The position numbers and the translations under genes were made by a program. Under the pieces are notes generated by a model. That model made no database searches and had not been told where the DNA came from. It saw only the letters and a list, made by a program, of their open reading frames with translations. From an uncultured Oscillospiraceae bacterium (GTDB taxonomy: Bacteria; Bacillota; Clostridia; Oscillospirales; Oscillospiraceae), in the NCBI GenBank assembly GCA_934552825.1, contig CAKTEQ010000003.1, positions 124,001 through 188,000 on the forward strand: a stretch of DNA of 64,000 bases, in the 5' to 3' direction. This document shows, piece by piece, positions 32,751 through 40,592 of this stretch (positions are counted from its first letter, which is position 1; the number at the start of each line of letters is the position of its first letter).

Positions 32751-33608
32751 ATGGCTGATTTGAGAGATAAGAGGATTATCACCGTGGCGACGACGGGAGC
32801 GTGGCCCACAAAGGAAAACACGCCCAATGTGCCCATAGAGCCTCATGAGATCGCCGAGGAGATATACAACTGCTGGAAAGAGGGCGCGGCGGTGGCGCAT
32901 ATCCACTGCCGGGACGATGATGGCAGAGCGGCGATGAAGTTTGAGAAATTTGAGAAAGTGGTGACGCTGATGCGCACCAAATACGCCGACTGCGACATTA
33001 TCCTCAATATAACCACCTCCGGCGGCGTAAACCTCCGGGAGGAGGACAGACTGCGCCCCTTCTATGAGCTGAAGCCGGAGATGGCGAGCTTCGACTGCGG
33101 CACGATGAACTGGCAGAACAACGCCGTCTTCGAGAACAGTCCGCAGTTTCTTGAAAAGCTGGGGGCGATGATGCAGGAGGTGAGCGTGAAGCCGGAGATA
33201 GAGGTGTTCGACCCGGGCATGATCTATAACGCGGGCTACTACGTGAAAAAGGGCGTGCTTAAAGCGCCGCTCCACTTCCAGTTCTGCATGGGCGTGCCCG
33301 GCGGCATAGCCGCGAGCACGAAAAACCTTGTGTTCATGAGGGACACGATGGAGGCAGTCGCGCCGGGCAGTACCTGGAGCGCCTTCGGCGTGGGTGCCGG
33401 AGCGATGGAAATAATGTACGCGGCGATCGCAATGGGCGGTCATATCCGCGTGGGCATGGAGGATAACGTGCTGTACAGAAAGGGCGTCATTGCGGACAGC
33501 AATATGCAGTTTGTCGCCCGGGCAAAGCGCGTGCTGGAGGAGTACAACTGCCAGGCGGCGACACCTGCAGAGGCGAGAGAGATCCTTGGTCTTCCTCCTA
33601 AAAGCTGA
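32751..33608 (+). CDS. Beta-keto acid cleavage enzyme (BKACE, DUF849)
   Basis: 285 residues. BKACE enzymes react a beta-keto acid with acetyl-CoA to give acetoacetate and a new acyl-CoA. The zinc ligands His50 and His52 are in AHIHCRD, and the conserved Glu near the C-terminus is in HIRVGMEDNVLY. The start of the protein (KRIITVATTGAWPT) matches 3-keto-5-aminohexanoate cleavage proteins. Last gene of the module, it would deliver the pathway's products to acetyl-CoA and acetoacetyl-CoA metabolism. GAAGGGAG before the ATG. Confidence 0.9.
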   Translation: MADLRDKRIITVATTGAWPTKENTPNVPIEPHEIAEEIYNCWKEGAAVAHIHCRDDDGRAAMKFEKFEKVVTLMRTKYADCDIILNITTSGGVNLREEDRLRPFYELKPEMASFDCGTMNWQNNAVFENSPQFLEKLGAMMQEVSVKPEIEVFDPGMIYNAGYYVKKGVLKAPLHFQFCMGVPGGIAASTKNLVFMRDTMEAVAPGSTWSAFGVGAGAMEIMYAAIAMGGHIRVGMEDNVLYRKGVIADSNMQFVARAKRVLEEYNCQAATPAEAREILGLPPKS

Positions 33609-33619
33609 GAATAATTGAA

Positions 33620-33649
33620 AGGGGCACCCGCAGGAATGTGGGTGCCCCT
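33620..33649 (+). terminator. Hairpin after the BKACE gene
   Basis: Stem AGGGGCACCC / GGGTGCCCCT 12 bases after the stop; weak T tract, so the following hairpin may complete termination. Confidence 0.6.
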
Positions 33650-33665
33650 GAGCTTATAATGAAGA

Positions 33666-33697
33666 GAGCCGTGTTCCTGGAAAAAGGAACACGGCTC
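33666..33697. terminator. Second hairpin between convergent genes
   Basis: Stem GAGCCGTGTTCC / GGAACACGGCTC. It lies just past the end of the minus-strand PurM-like gene and may serve both directions. Confidence 0.65.
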
Positions 33698-33708
33698 ACC
33701 GGCTTTTG

Positions 33709-34698
33709 TCAGAAAAGCTCCACGCCCCGCTCGCCGGGGACGCATTTGCCGATTATGAAGGGACGCTCGCCGCAGCGGACGATGGCTTCCACCGCACGCC
33801 CGACGTCGCCGCCGCCGACCGCGATGATAAAGCCGATACCCATATTGAAGGTGCTGAACATAGCCTCCTCATCCATGCCGGATTCCCGCTGGATAAGCTC
33901 AAAAATATTATGCAGCGGATAAGAATTCGTTTTAACGACAGCCCGCACACCCTCGGGCAGGATGGAGGGCAGGTTGCCGAGAATGCCGCCGTCGACAATA
34001 TTGCATATGGCTTTGATATCTATGCCGCTGTAAACAAGCTGCATAACCGGCGCCACATAGACTCTCGAGGGTTTGAGAAGCTCGTCACCCATAGAGCAGC
34101 ACAGCTCTGAGCGGTACTCGCCCAGGCTTTCCGGGGACATATCGAACAGGCGCGTGACAGTGTCGAAGCCGCTGGAGTGGATGCCGTTTGAGGAGAGGCC
34201 TATGAGTATATCGCCGCTGTGAGCGGTTTTCGCGTTGATGAGGTCAGCCTCTTTGCCGATTCCCACGGCTCTGCCGGAGAGGACATATTCTCCGTCGTCC
34301 ACATCTTGAGTGGCGTCCATATAGCCGTCGCTTACTAGTCCGCAGCCTGTGCGGCGGCAGCCGTCATTTATGCCGGTGAATACGGCGCGTTCAATTTCCT
34401 CGCAGCAGTTGTTGCCGCTGACGAAGCTGCGGAAATATACGGGACGGGCACCCGCGGCGACAATGCTGTTCGCGCAGCGGGCGACACAGTCGGCGCCCAC
34501 GGTGCTGTGATCGCCGACGATGCGGGCAATCTGCATTTTGGGCGTGCCGTTCACGTCGGCGCGCACATAGACAGGGTGCTCCAGCAGCTTAAGGTCCGTG
34601 TTGATTATGTCGGCAGCCTCCTGAGGGAGCTCCGCGACGTTGATCTCAACATCGGAACAGCGGTTGATTCTGATGTCTGAGGTATCGGAATATGTCAT
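33709..34698 (-). CDS. PurM-like (AIR synthase-related) protein of uncertain function
   Basis: 329 residues from the ATG at 34698 (GAAAGGACT upstream; earlier in-frame ATGs lack a ribosome site). The fold of the PurM/SelD/ThiL/HypE family is visible (GDILIGLSSNGIHSSGFDTVTRL and GGILGNLPSILPEGV), but PurM's GTDGVGTK is replaced by RADVNGTPK and its GGETAEMPG by LVSDGYMDA. True PurM would be expected beside purD and purL, not here. So it is probably a paralogue with another substrate. Confidence 0.7.
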   Translation of the reverse strand: MTYSDTSDIRINRCSDVEINVAELPQEAADIINTDLKLLEHPVYVRADVNGTPKMQIARIVGDHSTVGADCVARCANSIVAAGARPVYFRSFVSGNNCCEEIERAVFTGINDGCRRTGCGLVSDGYMDATQDVDDGEYVLSGRAVGIGKEADLINAKTAHSGDILIGLSSNGIHSSGFDTVTRLFDMSPESLGEYRSELCCSMGDELLKPSRVYVAPVMQLVYSGIDIKAICNIVDGGILGNLPSILPEGVRAVVKTNSYPLHNIFELIQRESGMDEEAMFSTFNMGIGFIIAVGGGDVGRAVEAIVRCGERPFIIGKCVPGERGVELF

Positions 34699-34753
34699 TT
34701 TATGAGTCCTTTCCCTTCGGCACGAGGGGTGTACCAACCATATTTCTACAATA

Positions 34754-34790
34754 AAAACACCCGAAATTTTAATACTCATTCGGGTGTTTT
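34754..34790. terminator. Terminator after the GT4-CsaB gene
   Basis: Perfect 12-base stem AAAACACCCGAA / TTCGGGTGTTTT with an AT loop; functional on both strands by its flanking A and T runs. It separates the PurM-like gene's upstream region from the minus-strand glycosyltransferase gene. Confidence 0.85.
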
Positions 34791-34856
34791 TCAAGGCAAT
34801 ATGGGATATTTCGTACGCTTTCACAATTTGCCGGGAGGGAGGCAGCACCTCTTTGG

Positions 34857-37079
34857 CTATTTTTCGGAGAGGAGTCTTGCGGCCTGCCGGGTGTTGCGGC
34901 TCTCAATCTCACGGAGGGACTGCACCGCCGAGAGTATTGCGGAGCGGTCATTGCCCAGCGCCACAGCTTCGTCGATGAAGGAGCAGAGCTTATTCGCCGT
35001 GACGGCGTCCAGATCGCAGAAAAGCCGCTGGCCTATATACTTGAGAAATGAGCTGACCTTCTTGTCGTAGACCGCGCCCACCAGGGGAATGCCCTGGGAG
35101 GAGGCGAACACGAGCCCGTGCAGCCGCATGGAGAGAACGACCTTCATCCTCGAGTAAACGCCGATTATTATGCCGGAGGAGCCGCCTGTCTCCGCAAGGT
35201 AGCAGGGGACTGTGAGCTTCTCCATGACCTGCTTTGCCGCCGTAATGTCCACCTTCGGCTCGATGGGTACGAAGACGGGAGTGAGTCCGTGGACCCTGTA
35301 AGCATATTCCGCCGCCGCGGCGAAGTCGTCTACCTTCCTGTTGAAGCCCTGCCAGCGGCGCAGGGTGAAGCAGATGTAGTTCCCGTCGATGGGGATGCCC
35401 GAGCGGACGAAAGCGCTGTCGATCATGTTGGCGGGGGCGCTCTTGAGGGTGAGGGCGGGGTCCGCGCTCAGGACTATCTTGTCCCTGGCGACGCCCATAT
35501 CCGCCATCTCCCGGTAGGAGTCGTCCTCCCGTAGGGTTATAACGTCAACATAGCGGTTGATGTATTTTGCGGAGAGGTCGCGGTGCTTCTCATGGATTAT
35601 GGGGCCGAAGCCGCAGCCGTACATTTGTACCCTGCATCCCGCGCGCTTGGCGCTGCGGAGGGTGGAGAGGTAGAAGAGAAGTGAGCGGCTGCTGGTTATA
35701 TCCTGAATCAGGCTGCCGCCGCCGTTGATATAGAGCTTGGAGCGCTTCATCGCGGCGTGGTACTTCGGATAATTGAATGTGTACACACTGCGTACCCGGT
35801 GCTTCAAAGCGGTTTCCTTGGGCCTGCGGGACATGACGCAGATGGGCATATCCCTGTCGATGCTGCGCATCTCGCCCACGATAGCCTCCAGAATAGCCTC
35901 GTCTCCCGCGTTGCCTCTGCCGTAAGCGCCGCATATGACGACGCCCTGCTTTTTGCCGCTTTTGCGGCGCTTCTCCCGCTGGAGCACGGAGCGGTAGATG
36001 TCCATCTGGGTGCGGCGGGTGTTTTCAAGAGAGAAGTTGCTCTCCGCCTTGTCGTGCAGCTTTTTGCCAAAGTCAAGGCGCTTTTCGGGGGAGCTGTAAT
36101 ACTCGGTGAGGTACCCGGCGAGGGTGTTCCAGTCACCGGGCTCAAAGAGATAGCCGTTGATCCCGTGGTCAATGAGCATTGGCACGCCTCCCACGGCGCT
36201 GCTCACGGTGGGCAGCATTACCTGGGCGCCCTCTGTGATGGCGTACGGAAAGGTCTCGGAGAGGGAGGTGAGGGTGTTGATGTCGATAGCGTGGTAAAAG
36301 CTGTCCATATCCTGGACCCAGCCGGCGAAAAAGACCTTGTCCCCAACGCCGTTATCCTTCGCCATCTTCTCCAGCATGTGGCGCTGACCGCCGTCTCCGG
36401 CGATGAGTAGCCGCATATCGGGACAGGTCTTGGAGGCCTGAATGAACGCCTGGACAAGCGTCCCCACGCTTTTTACGGGGTCCAGGCGGGCGGCGATGCC
36501 CACTATGATGTCCTTGGCAGTAAAGCTGCACCCGATGCTCCGGAGGAATTCCTTGCGGTCCAGCGCCGGGACCGTGGGGGTAAAGTCTATGCCGTTATAG
36601 ATAGTATACATGCCGCAGGGATCGTATCCACGGCTTATGAGCAGGTCAGTCATAGCGTCGGAGACGCCGATGTGATAGCGTATTATGCGCAGGGCGAGGC
36701 GGTTAATATTGCCATAAACAAGGGCGCCGAAGGGGCGGCCCAGGTAGTCAAGGCGGTTGTCGCTGTGGACGGTTGTCACGACGGGCACGCCCATGCCCAT
36801 GAGCATGACGCCCATCATGTTGCCCCGGCTGCCGTGACAGTGTATGATGTCGAATTTCTCCCGGCGCAGCATTTTTTTGAGCGCGGAAAGAGCGCTGAAC
36901 ACGTTAGTGTCCAGCACGATGGTATTTATGCCAATCTTCCGTGCCTCCTGGGAAAAATCCGCCTCGGTGAAGCACACGAGAGTGACATCGCTGTCTTTCA
37001 TTATCTGAGATATAAGCGACAGGACATGAGTCTTTGCTCCGCCCACATCGCCGCCGCTTATCAGTGTCAAAACCTTCAT
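34857..37079 (-). CDS. Glycosyltransferase family 4 fused to CsaB-type polysaccharide pyruvyl transferase
   Basis: 740 residues. The first 375 are a GT-B glycosyltransferase (LISGGDVGGAKTHVLSL, GRLDPVKS-like AARLDPVKSVG, ETFPYAITEGAQ). The rest, from GVVICGAYGRGNAGDEAI, is a CsaB/WcaK-like pyruvyl transferase (YINGGGSLIQDITSSRS, SMRLHGLVFASSQGIPLVG). CsaB adds pyruvate ketals to wall polysaccharide, the anchor for SLH-domain surface proteins. Fusion suggests one enzyme that both extends and pyruvylates the secondary wall polymer. Orientation alone; no SLH protein is seen in the window. Confidence 0.88.
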   Translation of the reverse strand: MKVLTLISGGDVGGAKTHVLSLISQIMKDSDVTLVCFTEADFSQEARKIGINTIVLDTNVFSALSALKKMLRREKFDIIHCHGSRGNMMGVMLMGMGVPVVTTVHSDNRLDYLGRPFGALVYGNINRLALRIIRYHIGVSDAMTDLLISRGYDPCGMYTIYNGIDFTPTVPALDRKEFLRSIGCSFTAKDIIVGIAARLDPVKSVGTLVQAFIQASKTCPDMRLLIAGDGGQRHMLEKMAKDNGVGDKVFFAGWVQDMDSFYHAIDINTLTSLSETFPYAITEGAQVMLPTVSSAVGGVPMLIDHGINGYLFEPGDWNTLAGYLTEYYSSPEKRLDFGKKLHDKAESNFSLENTRRTQMDIYRSVLQREKRRKSGKKQGVVICGAYGRGNAGDEAILEAIVGEMRSIDRDMPICVMSRRPKETALKHRVRSVYTFNYPKYHAAMKRSKLYINGGGSLIQDITSSRSLLFYLSTLRSAKRAGCRVQMYGCGFGPIIHEKHRDLSAKYINRYVDVITLREDDSYREMADMGVARDKIVLSADPALTLKSAPANMIDSAFVRSGIPIDGNYICFTLRRWQGFNRKVDDFAAAAEYAYRVHGLTPVFVPIEPKVDITAAKQVMEKLTVPCYLAETGGSSGIIIGVYSRMKVVLSMRLHGLVFASSQGIPLVGAVYDKKVSSFLKYIGQRLFCDLDAVTANKLCSFIDEAVALGNDRSAILSAVQSLREIESRNTRQAARLLSEK

Positions 37080-37119
37080 TAGTAAGCCTCGAAAATATAC
37101 TTGCTTAAAAGCGGTTAAT

Positions 37120-37149
37120 ATTATACAATAGCAGAACGTGAATGGTCAA
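37120..37149 (-). promoter_or_regulatory. Promoter of the GT4-CsaB gene
   Basis: Minus strand TTGACC, 18-base spacer, TATAAT; predicted leader about 35 bases. Confidence 0.65.
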
Positions 37150-37182
37150 GCATTCCGTTATATCTGAAAGGGAGAATGTTCC

Positions 37183-37689
37183 ATGGAAAATTCCAAAAAG
37201 AGAAAGTTTAATGTCATAGACCTGGTGGTTATAGTTATCCTTGTCCTGGCTGTGGCGTTTATCGGATGGAAGGTCATCGGGGGCAGAAGCGCCTCCGGGC
37301 AGTCATATAAGCTCACATATCAGGTGAGAGTGGACCATGTGGAAGAGGTCTCTCTGGACTGCATCACCCAGTTCGGCACACCCTGTCAGCTTGTGGCGAA
37401 CACGTCTCTTGTGCCCGGCGCCTATGTTGTGGATATCAGCGAATATGACAACTCCGGGGAGATAAAGATGCAGTTCAACGACAAGGGCGGTATCATCACG
37501 CCTGTTTCAAGACAGGGCGTGGGCGTTATTTTCACCGTAGAGGCGATAATCACGGATAACGTGAATAACACCGTGGCAACGCAGAATATCCGTATAGGGG
37601 CAAATAACACCGTCAAAACCAGCAACTACGAGTTTGAGGGCACAGTGGTCTATCTCGAGAAGGAAGCTGTTGATGGGAACGCTGCTTGA
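37183..37689 (+). CDS. DUF4330 membrane-anchored protein
   Basis: 168 residues: short basic N-terminus, one helix (VIDLVVIVILVLAVAFIGWKVI) and an extracytoplasmic beta-rich domain (LTYQVRVDHVEEV, NVNNTVATQNIRIGANN). Matches the DUF4330 pattern as I know it; such genes often lie beside csaB-like genes, which agrees with the divergent GT4-CsaB here. Function unknown. GAAAGGGAG before the ATG; overlaps the next gene by 17 bases. Confidence 0.75.
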   Translation: MENSKKRKFNVIDLVVIVILVLAVAFIGWKVIGGRSASGQSYKLTYQVRVDHVEEVSLDCITQFGTPCQLVANTSLVPGAYVVDISEYDNSGEIKMQFNDKGGIITPVSRQGVGVIFTVEAIITDNVNNTVATQNIRIGANNTVKTSNYEFEGTVVYLEKEAVDGNAA

Positions 37690-38203
37690 GATAGAGAGCA
37701 GCGTACTGCTGTGGATTCAGAGCATACGCACCCCGGCGATGACGACGGCGTTCCGTGCAGTCACGTACCTGGGAGAGATGGGCATATTCTGGGTGGCAAT
37801 GTGCCTGGCGCTCATCTGCTTTCGGAAACACCGGCGCGCGGGAGTCATGGGGCTCATCGCCCTGGCGGCAGGGTTTATTATATGCAATCTGCTGCTGAAG
37901 AATCTCGTGGCGCGCACGCGTCCGTATGCGGTCATTGAGGGCCTGACAGCGGCAACGGTGCTCCCCGGGGACTGGTCGTTCCCCTCGGGCCATGCCACAG
38001 CGAGCTTTGCCGCGGCGACCGCCATACACCTGACTGAAAAGGGAAAGTGGACGGTCTGGCTCATAATAGCCGCCGCACTGGTGGCGGTGTCCCGGGTATA
38101 TCTGGGGGTGCACTACCTGACGGATGTGCTCGCCGGGACGCTTATCGGGGTCATGTGCGCTTTTATAAGCGTGAAGCTGATAGGCAAAAAGATCAGAATA
38201 TAG
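37673..38203 (+). CDS. PAP2-family phosphatase (undecaprenyl-diphosphatase type)
   Basis: 176 residues from the ATG at 37673 (AAGGAAG seven bases before). Six membrane helices and the three acid-phosphatase motifs KNLVARTRP, PSGHATAS and SRVYLGVHYLTD. Enzymes of this type dephosphorylate lipid carriers such as C55-PP on the outer face of the membrane. Overlap with the DUF4330 gene and the neighbouring wall-polymer gene support a cell-envelope role. Confidence 0.88.
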   Translation: MGTLLEIESSVLLWIQSIRTPAMTTAFRAVTYLGEMGIFWVAMCLALICFRKHRRAGVMGLIALAAGFIICNLLLKNLVARTRPYAVIEGLTAATVLPGDWSFPSGHATASFAAATAIHLTEKGKWTVWLIIAAALVAVSRVYLGVHYLTDVLAGTLIGVMCAFISVKLIGKKIRI

Positions 38204-38207
38204 AGAA

Positions 38208-38244
38208 AAGAGGGTCACGCATTCCGGCGTGGCCCTCTTCTTTT
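38208..38244. terminator. Terminator between the PAP2 gene and the small membrane protein gene
   Basis: Stem AAGAGGGTCACGC / GCGTGGCCCTCTT followed by CTTTT on the plus strand; lies between the two convergent stops. Confidence 0.75.
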
Positions 38245-38563
38245 AAAAAATGCCCCGGTTATACCTGATCAGCGAGTATACTATCAGCACAAGCCCCGCA
38301 ACGATCCCCATAACGACCAGGAGCGATACGGAGATCCGGAGAACGGCGCTTTCACCCGCGCCGGGGAAAAGCCCGAAGAATCCCCAGATCATCACAGAAA
38401 CGCCCATGATGACCGTACCGCGCCCGATCATTCGCCCGAATGCCGGCGCATCCTTTTCGGATACACGTCTGCGGTGATACCAGTGAACAGTGAGGATATT
38501 GCCGCGCATATTGAAAACGCCGAGCAGGGATATGAGAATACCGAGAATGATAAGACTGACGAT
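38243..38563 (-). CDS. Small membrane protein with an apparent ATC (AUC) start codon
   Basis: With the first ATG (38509) the protein is 88 residues and lacks its first helix. The same frame continues upstream as a hydrophobic segment (VSLIILGILISLLGVFN) back to a stop, with no ATG, GTG or TTG. A GGAGG at 38573-38577 is nine bases before an ATC at 38563, which would give 106 residues with three helices (SLIILGILISLLGVF, VIMGVSVMIWGFFGLF, LLVVMGIVAGLVLIVY). The HWYHRRRVSEKDAPAFG loop resembles a small clostridial family. A sequencing or real frameshift after the ATG at 38568 is the alternative. Confidence 0.55.
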   Translation of the reverse strand: MVSLIILGILISLLGVFNMRGNILTVHWYHRRRVSEKDAPAFGRMIGRGTVIMGVSVMIWGFFGLFPGAGESAVLRISVSLLVVMGIVAGLVLIVYSLIRYNRGIF

Positions 38564-38650
38564 AGGACATCACCTCCGGATAAAGACGCGCCGATAATAA
38601 CTTTATTCCATATCATTTTATTTCAACGCGCCTGAGAAAGCAAGGAAATT

Positions 38651-38690
38651 AAAAAAGGGTTCGGAATGCTCAGCATTCCGAACCCTTTTG
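38651..38690 (-). terminator. Terminator after rplL
   Basis: 14-base stem GGGTTCGGAATGCT / AGCATTCCGAACCC around one base, followed on the minus strand by TTTTTT. It closes the rplJ-rplL unit, so transcription does not run on to rpoB. Confidence 0.92.
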
Positions 38691-38707
38691 TGACTCTGTA
38701 AGTAAAA

Positions 38708-39085
38708 TTACTTGAGTTCGACCTTTGCGCCGACTTCTTCCAGCTTTGCCTTGAGAGCCTCAGCGTCTTCCTTGGAAACGCCTTCCTTGACAGCCTTGGG
38801 AGCAGCCTCGACCATAGCCTTAGCATCAGCCAGACCCAGACCTGTGATCTCGCGGACAACCTTGATGACCTTGATCTTCTCAGCGCCGACTTCTGCCAGA
38901 ACGACGTCGAACTCTGTCTTCTCTTCAGCTGCTGCTGCGCCGCCTGCTGCACCGCCTGCTGCGGGAGCTGCCATAGCTGCTGCGGAAACGCCGAATTCCT
39001 CTTCCAGTGCGTGAACCAGTTCGGACAGCTCGAGAACTGTCAGAGCCTTAACTTCTTCGATGATAGCAGTGATCTTTTCACTCAT
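38708..39085 (-). CDS. rplL: Ribosomal protein bL12 (L7/L12)
   Basis: 125 residues: N-terminal dimer domain (MSEKITAIIEEVKALTVLEL), an Ala/Gly-rich hinge (about 36-52) and the C-terminal factor-binding domain (KIKVIKVVREITGLGLADAK). Forms the ribosomal stalk with L10 and recruits GTPase factors. Normal pairing with rplJ; unusual in not being followed by rpoB. Confidence 0.97.
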   Translation of the reverse strand: MSEKITAIIEEVKALTVLELSELVHALEEEFGVSAAAMAAPAAGGAAGGAAAAEEKTEFDVVLAEVGAEKIKVIKVVREITGLGLADAKAMVEAAPKAVKEGVSKEDAEALKAKLEEVGAKVELK

Positions 39086-39137
39086 TGTACTAATCCTCCT
39101 AAATTAAGAATTATATCTTTCCTGTTTGCGGACGGGA

Positions 39138-39653
39138 TTACTCCGCGCCCTTCTGTTCTGCGATAGCCTTGATGACGATTGCCAGGCTTGTGATAGGTGC
39201 GAGCATTGTGCCCAGGACCTGAGCGTACAGGTCGTTCTTGGATGTGAGCTTGCCCAGAGCGTTCAGCTCTTCAACGGACATGATCTTACCCTCGACGAAG
39301 CCGCCCTTGATCTCGAATCTGTTGCCCAGCTTATCAGAGTATGTCTTGGCGATTCTCGCGGGTGCGATAGCGTCAGTTGTGCTCAGAGCCAGGGATGTTG
39401 TGCCGTTAAGGATGGGATCGAGCTCCTGATAGCCAAGAGAATCGATAGCGAAACGGACCATTGTGTTCTTGACGACGGAGTAATCAATGTCGTTTTCACG
39501 GCATTCTCTGCGGAGAGCTGTATCCTCTTCCACTGTGATACCCTTGTAGTCCACGAATACGCCGGCAACTGCGTTCTGCAGCTTTTCGGTCAGACCCTTA
39601 ACGGTTGCCTGCTTTTCAGCAAGTACCTTTGCGTTAGGCATATTGAGTTTCAC
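39138..39653 (-). CDS. rplJ: Ribosomal protein uL10
   Basis: 171 residues; stalk base protein that binds 23S rRNA and the L12 dimers. Typical N-terminus (VLAEKQATVKGLTEKLQNA) and GxFVEGKIMS region. GGAGGTG before the ATG. Translated from a leader RNA with an L10-type structure and attenuator, so likely repressed by the L10-L12 complex. Confidence 0.97.
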   Translation of the reverse strand: MKLNMPNAKVLAEKQATVKGLTEKLQNAVAGVFVDYKGITVEEDTALRRECRENDIDYSVVKNTMVRFAIDSLGYQELDPILNGTTSLALSTTDAIAPARIAKTYSDKLGNRFEIKGGFVEGKIMSVEELNALGKLTSKNDLYAQVLGTMLAPITSLAIVIKAIAEQKGAE

Positions 39654-39696
39654 CTCCGTGTGATCTTTTATATTCAGGCGAGAGCCTGAACAGCGT

Positions 39697-39838
39697 TAAA
39701 AAATGTCCCCGCATCCGTTCAGACACGAGGACATGTAAAAGCACATAAGTATACAAATTGAATTGAAACTTAAACGCTTTCCTCGGCAGGCGGCGATGCG
39801 TTAGCGCCCGGACGGGCGACCTGCTGTCTAAAGAATGC
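39697..39838 (-). ncRNA. L10 leader (ribosomal protein autoregulatory RNA) with attenuator hairpin
   Basis: Minus-strand leader of rplJ. The upstream part has a branched stem closed by CAGCAGG...CCTGCCG followed by GAGGAAAG, the hallmark of L10-binding leaders. Downstream is a stem ATGTCC(CC)...GGACAT followed by TTTTTT (39697-39734), which can act as a terminator before the rplJ ribosome site. L10(L12)4 binding is expected to control read-through. Confidence 0.75.
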
Positions 39839-39844
39839 TCAGAT

Positions 39845-39873
39845 ACTATACCAAACTATTTCCCTTATGTCAA
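39845..39873 (-). promoter_or_regulatory. rplJL promoter
   Basis: Minus strand consensus TTGACA, 17-base spacer, extended TGGTATAGT. It overlaps the region just after the rplA stop, so rplJL has its own start besides any read-through. Confidence 0.85.
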
Positions 39874-39886
39874 GGGGAAAGTTCGA

Positions 39887-40579
39887 TTACAGCATCTTGT
39901 TTGCGTTGACCTTGACGCCGGGGCCCATTGTGGAAGCCACGACGCAGCTCTTGATGTACTGGCCCTTTGCGGCGGCGGGCTTAGCCTTGATGATAGCCTG
40001 CATGAGAGCTGTGTAGTTCTCTGTCAGCTTCTCGGGACCGAAGGAAACCTTGCCGATGGGGCAGTGGATGATGTTTGTCTTGTCCAGTCTGTACTCGACC
40101 TTACCGGCTTTGATCTCGCTGACAGCGCGTGTAACGTCAGCGCTGACAGTACCAGCCTTGGGGGAGGGCATGAGACCCTTGGGGCCCAGGACCTTACCGA
40201 GACGGCCGACAACGCCCATCATGTCGGGTGTTGCGACGACTACGTCGAAATCGAACCAGTTTTCCTTCTGGATCTTCTCAACCATATCCATATCGCCGAC
40301 AAAATCAGCGCCTGCGGCTCTTGCTTCGTCAGCCTTTGCGTCCTTGGCGAAGACCAGGACTCTCTTTGTCTTACCTGTACCGTGGGGCAGGACGATAGCG
40401 CCTCTGACCTGCTGGTCAGCGTGGCGGGAGTCAACACCCAGTCTCACGTGCAGCTCGACTGTCTCGTCGAACTTTGCCTTTGCGGCCTTTGTTACGAGGT
40501 CCATAGCCTCTGCGGCGTCATACTGGACGGATCTGTCGATGAGCTTTGCGCTCTCCTTGTAATTCTTACCTCTGAACAT
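39887..40579 (-). CDS. rplA: Ribosomal protein uL1
   Basis: 230 residues, standard L1 with MFRGKNYKESAKLIDRS start and the RNA-binding loops (GKVLGPKGLMPSPKAGTV). Part of the 23S L1 stalk; in many bacteria it represses its own operon. 13 bases after rplK. Confidence 0.97.
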   Translation of the reverse strand: MFRGKNYKESAKLIDRSVQYDAAEAMDLVTKAAKAKFDETVELHVRLGVDSRHADQQVRGAIVLPHGTGKTKRVLVFAKDAKADEARAAGADFVGDMDMVEKIQKENWFDFDVVVATPDMMGVVGRLGKVLGPKGLMPSPKAGTVSADVTRAVSEIKAGKVEYRLDKTNIIHCPIGKVSFGPEKLTENYTALMQAIIKAKPAAAKGQYIKSCVVASTMGPGVKVNANKML

Positions 40580-40592
40580 TTATAGACCTCCC

